IMG/VR virus record: IMGVR_UViG_3300022926_000007
Span: 17,747-81,746 of that record
Source of the DNA: a virus
Length of the DNA: 64,000 nucleotides
Direction: 5' to 3' (one strand)
Shown here: positions 57,656 through 64,000 of the stretch, in pieces
Numbering within the stretch: position 1 is the stretch's first letter
How the letters are laid out: each line of letters begins with the position of its first letter
Notes under the pieces: generated by a model
Seen by the model: only the letters and a program-made list of their open reading frames with translations
The model's database searches: none
Told to the model about the DNA's origin: nothing
Program-made: the position numbers and the translations under genes

Positions 57656-58237
57656 TTAAATACGTGTATCATTTAAATCAAGTCCTATTTTCATTATATA
57701 ATAACTATCTACAATATCTGAAATAGGGTTACCCACCTTTTCTGTATCAAATATTTTTTTTAAATTAATCATAGTTTCTCTCTCAAATGCCTCATACATC
57801 ATATCTTTATCAGCATTACCTTTTCCTGTAGCACCTTTTTTAATTACACTAGGTGGTAATACTTCATAGGGTAATTTTAATTGTTCTAATCTGTATTTTA
57901 AGATACCACCATTTTCAGCTATTTGAAATACACCTTGACCTTTTGATCCAAAAGAATAACCTTCTATGAAAATATTTAAGTTGTTTGAAACGTAACTTAA
58001 TCTATTAAATGTGTTGATTGCCCAATTAGAAATTTGAGAAAATCTTTCTATAGGAGTTTTATATTCGCTGTGTTCCACACCCATAATATTTTTTGACATC
58101 TCACCTATATACTTTTTTTTATTTGTTAAATAATAAAAGTTTAATTTATCATTATGATTTACACAAATTGCAGGACTTGTTAAACTATAATCAATCCCAA
58201 CTATCGTCTTCGGCTTCGTTTGACCAAACTTCTTCAT
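57656..58237 (-). CDS. RuvC-like Holliday junction resolvase
   Basis: 193 aa, RNase H fold. VGIDYSLTSPAICV (D16), FIEGYSFGSKG (E92), LPPSVIKKGATGKGNADKDM and SDIVDSYYI (D174, D177) supply the four acidic metal ligands of RuvC-type resolvases. It takes the place of T4 endonuclease VII in resolving branched DNA before packaging. Overlaps the zinc-ribbon gene by 47 bases. Confidence 0.88.
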   Translation of the reverse strand: MKKFGQTKPKTIVGIDYSLTSPAICVNHNDKLNFYYLTNKKKYIGEMSKNIMGVEHSEYKTPIERFSQISNWAINTFNRLSYVSNNLNIFIEGYSFGSKGQGVFQIAENGGILKYRLEQLKLPYEVLPPSVIKKGATGKGNADKDMMYEAFERETMINLKKIFDTEKVGNPISDIVDSYYIMKIGLDLNDTRI

Positions 58238-58367
58238 CTTCTAGTTCCTCTACTTCGTGTCCACAAAAAGGACAAGTTAAAGGTTCTAAATCCTGTATTT
58301 CTATATCCCATTCTACAGTATATTTAGTTTCACAACCAGAACAAGTTTTTTGTCGTTTCTCTATCAT
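58191..58367 (-). CDS. Small zinc-ribbon protein
   Basis: 58 aa. Two CxxC pairs (C9/C12, CSGC; C32/C35, CPFC) and an acidic tail (EVEELEDEEVW). Too short for most gene calls but overlaps both neighbours and shows a clean zinc-ribbon. Role unknown; perhaps a transcription or resolvase accessory. Confidence 0.7.
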   Translation of the reverse strand: MIEKRQKTCSGCETKYTVEWDIEIQDLEPLTCPFCGHEVEELEDEEVWSNEAEDDSWD

Positions 58368-59470
58368 TATAGTTTAAAAGATTTGAATTGGTCTTTTTTA
58401 ACGTCCTGTTTAATACCACCAATGACGTATGATTCTATTTCTGTTTCTTGTGGAGCATTTTGTGTTGATCTACTATTCAACCAATGATCTGTCCAAGGTA
58501 ATGGATTTGTTTTTTGGTCATAGGCAGGTGTTAATTGTATGGCCTTCATTCTTCTATTTGCCATATACTCAACAAACTGGTGTAATAATTTTTCTGATAA
58601 ACCAATCATAGAACCTTTACTGAATAGATAAGTTGCCCAACGTTTCTCTTCCTGTACGGCCTCATCATACATTGTGTAAACTTCTTTTTCTGTTTCTTTT
58701 ATAATCTTTAACATATCTTTATCATTTTCATAATCTTTCCAATTATTGATAATTCTTTGTGACATCGCCAAGTGTTGACTTTCATCTCTAGCAATAAAAG
58801 ATATAATTTTTGCTGAGCCTTCTAGTTTCTTTAATTCGCCAAAGGCAAATGAACAAGCAAATGAAACATAAAATCTTAAACCCTCTAGTATATTTACAGA
58901 TACCATAGCCAAATATAATTTCTTTTTAAGTTCATACATATCAACTTTTGATTTATCTATTGTCCATTGGTAACCCATTTGAATTAAATCATCATAGGTT
59001 TTTGTAACTGAATTTGCTCTCTTTTCAATCTTTTCATCTTGTATAATTGTATCAAATACTTCAGATGGATTAGAATATAAATTTTTAATAATGTATGTGT
59101 AACTTCTACTATGGATAGTTTCCATAAAATCCCAAGTTACAATAGCGCCTTCTAATTCTGGTAAAGATACAAATGGTAAAAAGGCCAAACACGGACCTCT
59201 ACCTTGTACACTATCTAACATTGTTTGATATTTTAAATTAGATGTAAAGATAAACTTTTGTTCTTCTCTTAAATCAAGGTAATCGTTTCTATCTTTTTGT
59301 AAAGATACTTCTTCAGGTCTCCAAAAATAACCTAGTTGTTGCTGTGTTAACTTGTCAAACAAAGGATACTTCATATTGTCGTATCTTTGTATTTGTAAGT
59401 CATCACCAAAAAACATAGGTTGTTTTGTGAAGTCTAACTTTTTATCTTTATTTAATACTGATTTAGTCAT
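58367..59470 (-). CDS. nrdB: Ribonucleotide reductase class Ia small subunit NrdB
   Basis: 367 aa (T4 NrdB, 388 aa). Contains WDFMETIHSRSYTYIIKNLY (metal-ligand helix) and IARDESQHLAMSQRIINNW, and ends KKDQFKSFKL, the R1-docking tail. It holds the di-iron/tyrosyl radical cofactor. Located directly after nrdA. Confidence 0.94.
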   Translation of the reverse strand: MTKSVLNKDKKLDFTKQPMFFGDDLQIQRYDNMKYPLFDKLTQQQLGYFWRPEEVSLQKDRNDYLDLREEQKFIFTSNLKYQTMLDSVQGRGPCLAFLPFVSLPELEGAIVTWDFMETIHSRSYTYIIKNLYSNPSEVFDTIIQDEKIEKRANSVTKTYDDLIQMGYQWTIDKSKVDMYELKKKLYLAMVSVNILEGLRFYVSFACSFAFGELKKLEGSAKIISFIARDESQHLAMSQRIINNWKDYENDKDMLKIIKETEKEVYTMYDEAVQEEKRWATYLFSKGSMIGLSEKLLHQFVEYMANRRMKAIQLTPAYDQKTNPLPWTDHWLNSRSTQNAPQETEIESYVIGGIKQDVKKDQFKSFKL

Positions 59471-59493
59471 AGTCCGTTTTATTTATCTCTTTA

Positions 59494-61815
59494 TTAAATT
59501 GTACAAGAATCACAGTTTTCTGGATCCTCAATTTCTTCTACTGGTTTTTCTTCAGGCACATTATCGTGGAAACCAACTGGATGTGATGGCTCGTCTGTAT
59601 CTTTCTTAGCGTCATATGTGTTCTGATAGTATGAAGTCTTCCAACCTAGTTTATAAGTTGTTAATAAGTCTTGTGCCATTACAGACACAGGTACTTGATT
59701 GTCTTCATAATGTTCAGGATTATATGACCAGTTACCTGATATTGCTTGGTCAAAATACTTTTGCATTATTGACACTACATTTATATATCCCTCGTTTGAT
59801 TTCATATCCCATAATAAAGTATAATTGTTTTTTAATCTTTTATAATCTGGTACTACTTGTTTTAGAGGTCCTTTTTTAGACTTCTTAACTGACAAATAAT
59901 CCCTAGGTGGTTCAATGCCGTTTGTAGCATTTGAAACCACACTAGAGGATTCTGATGGCATTTGAGCCGAAAGTGTGCTATGTCGGAGGCCTGACTCTTT
60001 TATTTCTTTCCTTAACCACTCCCAATCATACGTAAAGTTACGATTGTTTACAAGTTCATCTACGTCTTTTTTGTAAGTGTCTATAGGTAAGATACCATCG
60101 GAATATTTTGTTTTATTAAAATATTCACATTTGCCTTTTTCTTTTGCTACGGCATTTGAAGATTTTAACAGATAATATTGGAAAGCTTCTGATAGTTTAT
60201 CAACTTGTCGCCAAGCTAATTTCTGGTCATACTTGTATCCTTTTTTAGCAAGATAATGAGCAAGACCAATATAACCTATGCCTAAACTTCTTCTTGCCTT
60301 TGTAGATATTTCAGCCGCCTTTACAGGATATTGTTGATGATCTATTATTTCATCTAAACTTCTAACGGCTAGATCACAAAGTTCTTCTAATTCATCTCTT
60401 TTGTTTATTTGACCTACATTAATTGCTGATAAAATACATAAAGCAATTTCACCATCACCGTCTATGTGTTGAATAGGGTCTGTAGGTAATGTAATCTCCT
60501 GACACAAGTTGGACATTCTAATTAAGTCTTTAAATGATGAGTGAGAATTACAATGGTCAATATTCATTATGTAAATACGGCCTGTTTCTGCTCTTTCTTT
60601 TAACATACTGAAAAATAATTCTTGTGCGTTTACTTTTCTTTTCTTAACGCTAATTTTTCTTTCTGCTGTTTTATATAATTCATCAAACTCTGGTGTACCC
60701 CAAGCTTCATATAGTTCAGGTACTTCGTGTGGTGAGAATAAAGTTATATCTTCACCATTAATAAATCTTTCGTAAAATATTTTTGATAATTGAATTGAGT
60801 AATCTAATTTTCTAACTCTATTATCTTCGGTACCTTTATTGTTTTTAAGTACAATGATGTCTTCTATTTCCGAGTGCCAGACCGGAAAGTGAACAGTTGC
60901 CGAACCGCCTCGTACTCCGTTTTGAGTACAGCACTTAACAGTTGCTTCAAATTTTTTAAGGAAAGGGATAACACCAGTGTGTTGTACTTCACCTCCTCTA
61001 ATACGGCTGTTGATAGCTCGTATTCTTCCAGCGTTGATTCCAATTCCTGCTCTTTGGGCAACGTAACGGCCAATAGCCATATCACTGGAAAAGATACTAG
61101 GTAAAGTATCATCAACATCAACCAACACGCAAGAAGCGTACTGCCTAATAGGAGTCCGTACACCAGCCATAACGGGAGTAGGAATATTAATTTTAAAAGT
61201 TGAAATAGCGTCATAATATTTTTTAACATAAGTCATTCTCTTGTTTTTAGGATATTGAGCAAACACAGTAGCAGCAATAATCATATACATAAATTGTGGT
61301 GTTTCATAGATGTCGCCACTTGATCTATCTTGTACCAAATACTTGTCAATAACTTGTCTTAAACCAGCGTAAGTAAATGTGTAATCTCTTTCGTGGTTAA
61401 TCCAGTTTTCCATTCTATCAAAATCTTTTTTATCGTACCAATCTAAAATTTGTTTATCATAAACTCCTTTTTCAACACACTTTTGTACGTGATTGTAAAT
61501 ATGAGGGTGATCCCACAATTTATCTATTACAGTTTTTCTTAATGAGTATAATAATAATCTAGCCGCTACATATTGATAGTTTGGATTTTCTAATGATATT
61601 AAATCGGCAGCCGACTTAATTAGTATTTGTTGAATTTCATCTGTGGTCATTCCATCGTAGAATTGTAAACCACTTGTCATCTCAACCTGAGATGATGATA
61701 CGCCTTTAATATCTTCTACAGCGTATTCTACCATATCGTGTATCTTATCAATGTTTAAAGGTTCTTTGCCTCTTGTTCCACGTTTTACTACATTTATTTC
61801 TTGTTTATCTACCAT
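59494..61815 (-). CDS. nrdA: Ribonucleotide reductase class Ia large subunit NrdA
   Basis: 773 aa (T4 NrdA, 754 aa). A short N-terminal ATP-cone-like domain (about 8-90), then RQYASCVLVDVDD (active-site Cys), NSHSSFKDLIRMSNLCQEIT, LRHSTLSAQMPSESSSVVSN and the redox C-terminus CDSCTI. It makes dNDPs for phage DNA; the glutaredoxin at 52194 can re-reduce it. Confidence 0.95.
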   Translation of the reverse strand: MVDKQEINVVKRGTRGKEPLNIDKIHDMVEYAVEDIKGVSSSQVEMTSGLQFYDGMTTDEIQQILIKSAADLISLENPNYQYVAARLLLYSLRKTVIDKLWDHPHIYNHVQKCVEKGVYDKQILDWYDKKDFDRMENWINHERDYTFTYAGLRQVIDKYLVQDRSSGDIYETPQFMYMIIAATVFAQYPKNKRMTYVKKYYDAISTFKINIPTPVMAGVRTPIRQYASCVLVDVDDTLPSIFSSDMAIGRYVAQRAGIGINAGRIRAINSRIRGGEVQHTGVIPFLKKFEATVKCCTQNGVRGGSATVHFPVWHSEIEDIIVLKNNKGTEDNRVRKLDYSIQLSKIFYERFINGEDITLFSPHEVPELYEAWGTPEFDELYKTAERKISVKKRKVNAQELFFSMLKERAETGRIYIMNIDHCNSHSSFKDLIRMSNLCQEITLPTDPIQHIDGDGEIALCILSAINVGQINKRDELEELCDLAVRSLDEIIDHQQYPVKAAEISTKARRSLGIGYIGLAHYLAKKGYKYDQKLAWRQVDKLSEAFQYYLLKSSNAVAKEKGKCEYFNKTKYSDGILPIDTYKKDVDELVNNRNFTYDWEWLRKEIKESGLRHSTLSAQMPSESSSVVSNATNGIEPPRDYLSVKKSKKGPLKQVVPDYKRLKNNYTLLWDMKSNEGYINVVSIMQKYFDQAISGNWSYNPEHYEDNQVPVSVMAQDLLTTYKLGWKTSYYQNTYDAKKDTDEPSHPVGFHDNVPEEKPVEEIEDPENCDSCTI

Positions 61816-61824
61816 TCGTCCCCC

Positions 61825-62826
61825 TTAAACTTTTTTCCAATAATTTAACTTTGTCATAGCACTTAACTTTGAATAAGTGTTACTACTTATAATTTCTTTT
61901 AATTGATTGATTGATACACCTGATTTTATAATATCGTTTACATCTTTTAGTTGAATATCATCTGGCCATATCACCAGATTAAAATTCTGTTCTATCACTT
62001 TGTACATTCTATTTACAATTTCTTTATTTCTAGGTTCGTTATCAAATATATATGTTACTTGATCGTTTGGAATTTTATTTTTTAATATTAAATCTGCTCC
62101 AGCAGCAGCAAGGCAATTATCAATAAAAAGACTATCAAGTGGACCTTCTGTGATGAAGATAGGTCTTTGAAAAGAAACTCTTTCAAGGCCATAAACTTTT
62201 TGTTTTTTTTCATCTAATTTTACCGTTAAATATTTTGGTTGTTCTTTTCCAAAAGCACGACCTTGAAAAGCAAAAAACTTTCCTGTCGTATCATAAAAAG
62301 GTATTATTAAACGTGGATGATCTTTAATAACTTTGTAAGTATTTGGTTTTACTTTGTTAACTAAAGTCATAAACTTATCAGTTAAATATAATATATCAAA
62401 ATACGTTTCAGGTATTTTTCTATTCACACAATATAATCTAGCTGGGTGATCTTTTTCTAAATCACTTATCTTTTTCAATTTGTCCAGAATTGTTGTATCT
62501 TTAAACTTTACAGGTTCAAATTCAAACTCTGGTTTCGGTGTCGCTGGTGCCGATTTTTTATATCTCTCTAAAAGGTATTGTTCATACATTTTAGGGTCAA
62601 TATGTTTAATAAAATTGGCCAGATTTTGGCCTTGTCCACAATTATGACATTTAAAGAACATATCATTTTTAACTCTATAAAAATATGCTCTTGCTTTTGT
62701 CTTGGACTTTTTAGAATCACCACAATGTGGACATCTAAAGTTAAATAGATAGTCAGTTTTCTTTTTAAACTGGCCTAATCTACTTGAAATATTATTAATA
62801 AATTTTAGATCAATATAACTTGACAT
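61825..62826 (-). CDS. 61: DNA primase gp61
   Basis: 333 aa (T4 gp61, 342 aa). N-terminal zinc ribbon C32PHC35...C60HNC63, then the TOPRIM core IFITEGPLDSLFIDNCLAA (catalytic Glu) and YIFDNEPRN (DxD-type). It makes RNA primers with the gp41 helicase loaded by gp59. Confidence 0.92.
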   Translation of the reverse strand: MSSYIDLKFINNISSRLGQFKKKTDYLFNFRCPHCGDSKKSKTKARAYFYRVKNDMFFKCHNCGQGQNLANFIKHIDPKMYEQYLLERYKKSAPATPKPEFEFEPVKFKDTTILDKLKKISDLEKDHPARLYCVNRKIPETYFDILYLTDKFMTLVNKVKPNTYKVIKDHPRLIIPFYDTTGKFFAFQGRAFGKEQPKYLTVKLDEKKQKVYGLERVSFQRPIFITEGPLDSLFIDNCLAAAGADLILKNKIPNDQVTYIFDNEPRNKEIVNRMYKVIEQNFNLVIWPDDIQLKDVNDIIKSGVSINQLKEIISSNTYSKLSAMTKLNYWKKV

Positions 62827-62838
62827 AACACAAAGACT

Positions 62839-62867
62839 AATATACTATATATCAGTCAAAAAGTCAA
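62839..62867 (-). promoter_or_regulatory. Sigma70-type promoter for primase-nrdAB
   Basis: Minus strand TTGACT, 17 bases, TATATT. A second AGTCAA sits 9 bases away, so the -35 is duplicated. Confidence 0.72.
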
Positions 62868-62869
62868 GT

Positions 62870-63307
62870 CTAGGATACTATATTCATCATATTAATAATG
62901 TGTATAAAGTTCTTGGAAAGTACCCATCCAACGACTATGGAACCGCCTACAATTAGCCATTTCCACTTTTCTAGTATACCTACTCGTCCACCAATATCGT
63001 TCTTTAATGACTTAATTTCAACTAATAGTCGTTTTTCAACTTGGTCTAACTCTCTGGCTAGGTCTCTATAAACATTATCTATTTCGTTAGCTCTTTCTTT
63101 TAACTTATCAAATATAACTTCGTCTATTTGTTCTTGTCTTTGGATTTTTTCTTCGTGGACGGCTAGCATTTGTTTGATGGATGTAGATACATCTGTTAAT
63201 TTATCAATAGCCGTATCTAAACGAGTATTGATAGAGTTAACACTCTCAATATCTTTTCTTAAAGATTCTAATTGAATCCTAATATCTGTTTCTACATTTT
63301 GTGACAT
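62870..63307 (-). CDS. Coiled-coil protein with C-terminal membrane helix
   Basis: 145 aa. Residues about 5-105 are heptad-rich coiled coil; residues about 113-133 (WKWLIVGGSIVVGWVLSK) form a tail anchor. The late promoter directly before it suggests a late or virion role. It could be a membrane-associated scaffold; unknown. Confidence 0.6.
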   Translation of the reverse strand: MSQNVETDIRIQLESLRKDIESVNSINTRLDTAIDKLTDVSTSIKQMLAVHEEKIQRQEQIDEVIFDKLKERANEIDNVYRDLARELDQVEKRLLVEIKSLKNDIGGRVGILEKWKWLIVGGSIVVGWVLSKNFIHIINMMNIVS

Positions 63308-63314
63308 AGTGTCC

Positions 63315-63322
63315 TATTTATA
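63315..63322 (-). promoter_or_regulatory. Late promoter TATAAATA
   Basis: Exact TATAAATA, only 8 bases before the coiled-coil gene ATG, so the mRNA would be nearly leaderless. Confidence 0.6.
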
Positions 63323-63323
63323 G

Positions 63324-63406
63324 AGGAATAGTGTAAGTTTAATGTTTCCCTATGGGGCGTACTCCGATATAGAGTCTTTGTACTATGTTAACTTACCAAT
63401 ATTCCT
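63324..63406. other. Long imperfect stem-loop, possible structured RNA
   Basis: AGGAATA (63324-63330) pairs with TATTCCT (63400-63406), and GTAAGTT (63333-63339) with AACTTAC (63390-63396). The loop holds a smaller ACTC/GAGT hairpin. It fills the gap between two genes and adjoins the late promoter. Confidence 0.5.
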
Positions 63407-63421
63407 TTTAAGTATTTATTT

Positions 63422-63622
63422 TTATGCTGACTTTAACATTGATCTTAAATACTGTAATCTTCTTTCTTTAAATAACTTAATTAAAGTCTTTTTTCTCCTA
63501 CGTAACTTTTGTTTCTTAATTTTGAGCCAATGTAAATTGAGTAAATATAATTTTCTTTTTTTATCATTTCTTATTATCCTTTTTGCTATTAGTCTTAACT
63601 TTCTTTTTTGAAGTAAGGTCAT
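63422..63622 (-). CDS. Very basic small protein
   Basis: 66 aa with about 27 Lys/Arg (MTLLQKRKLRLIAKRIIRND at the start). It overlaps the 3' end of the cyclase gene by 59 bases. The charge suggests nucleic-acid binding; may also be an artefact of an AT-rich tail, hence moderate confidence. Confidence 0.45.
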   Translation of the reverse strand: MTLLQKRKLRLIAKRIIRNDKKRKLYLLNLHWLKIKKQKLRRRKKTLIKLFKERRLQYLRSMLKSA

Positions 63623-64000
63623 AGTTCTCCATTAAGTTTGTTACTGGTTTATAAATGGTTACTAACTCATCTTTACCCTTAACCTTAATTTTATCTAACT
63701 CTATTGACTTAATATTTTTGAGTTGCTCTTTTGTATAAGAAGAATAAATCAAAGGTGTAACCTTTCCATTTTCATCTTTATAATTTCTTGTAGCAGCTTC
63801 AAGTCTAGCTGCCAAGTTTACAGCGTCACCTACAACAGAATAATCTAATCGGTTTTCACTACCCATATTACCTACAATACAAGTTCCTGTGTTTACACCT
63901 GAACCTATGTTTATATCAGGAAGACCTTTCTCCCTAAATTCTTTTTTTAACTTTTCAGTTTCTTCAGCACATTCTATACCTGTCTTTACAGCCATCTCGG
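63564..64000 (-). CDS. Class III adenylate/guanylate cyclase, C-terminal part (truncated by window edge)
   Basis: The frame is open to the right edge, so the N-terminal part is missing. The visible 143+ residues hold the second half of the catalytic domain: INIGSGVNTGTCIVGNMGSE, then RLDYSVVGDAVNLAARLEAA. Counting from the first visible Met, the metal/adenine-side GDAVN (D57) and transition-state N60 and R64 are present, as in active adenylate cyclases. The tail is Lys-rich. A phage cyclase would change host cAMP signalling (inference). Confidence 0.9.
   Translation of the reverse strand, partial: EMAVKTGIECAEETEKLKKEFREKGLPDINIGSGVNTGTCIVGNMGSENRLDYSVVGDAVNLAARLEAATRNYKDENGKVTPLIYSSYTKEQLKNIKSIELDKIKVKGKDELVTIYKPVTNLMENYDLTSKKKVKTNSKKDNKK

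Overview
This window is part of a large, AT-rich, contractile-tailed (T4-like) phage genome. Most of its core genes match T4 morphogenesis or replication proteins: gp4, gp5, gp5.4 (PAAR), gp6, gp7, gp8, gp25, gp26, gp48, gp53, gp32, gp33, gp59, the primase gp61, the RNase H-type exonuclease and NrdA/NrdB. Many accessory proteins look like those of marine T4-like phages (cyanophages and SAR11 phages). The host is probably a marine alphaproteobacterium. The one tRNA gene, tRNA-His(GTG), has no encoded G-1 and has discriminator A73, a state known from a subset of Alphaproteobacteria. A 17-kDa-antigen-type lipoprotein and the low GC content fit this, but the host call is an inference.

Layout. (1) 1-5247, + strand: a tightly overlapping operon of a carbamoyltransferase (cut by the window edge), two nitroreductase-like proteins, a methyltransferase and three DxD glycosyltransferase-like proteins. 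It converges on the structural genes. (2) 5214-23890, - strand: tail-fibre and baseplate genes (two fibre-like proteins, an 1853-aa DUF4815-type protein carrying a Hint/intein-like domain, gp8, gp7-like, gp6, gp25, PAAR tip) and several small ORFs. (3) 23909-25848, + strand: a short early-type operon with two sigma70-like promoters, seven small ORFs and tRNA-His, inserted among late genes. (4) 25957-39020, mostly - strand: a one-repeat Na/Pi cotransporter-like protein, gp5, gp27-like hub, gp53, gp48, tape-measure-like protein, holin candidate, gp26 with a likely programmed -1 frameshift, and a tail-tube-fold protein. gp4 lies alone on + at 33343. (5) 39042-42206, - strand: gp32, gp59 and gp33 in T4 order, with one unknown gene inserted between gp32 and gp59. 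(6) 42209-57439, - strand: many small genes, including lysis enzymes (M15 peptidase, glucosaminidase), nucleases (PD-(D/E)XK, RNase H/FEN), glutaredoxin, SprT-like protease, and an unusually dense set of secreted, lipoprotein or membrane proteins. (7) 57656-64000, - strand: RuvC-like resolvase, NrdB, NrdA, primase, a coiled-coil/TM protein and the C-terminal part of a class III adenylate cyclase cut by the window edge.

Regulation can be read from the sequence. Early/middle modules start at host-like promoters (TTGACA/T, 16-17 bp, TATATT-like box; at least twelve examples). Structural genes are preceded by TATAAATA, the T4-type late promoter, which fits the presence of the late co-activator gp33. 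Two good intrinsic terminators (after gp32 and after the HTH gene) and several hairpin-rich leaders separate transcription units.

The most interesting points are the putative TTTTTTC frameshift that fuses gp26 to an ORF without a start codon, the Hint domain that apparently splits a baseplate protein, the phage-borne adenylate cyclase, the minimal Na/Pi transporter, the envelope-protein cluster and the glycan-type operon.
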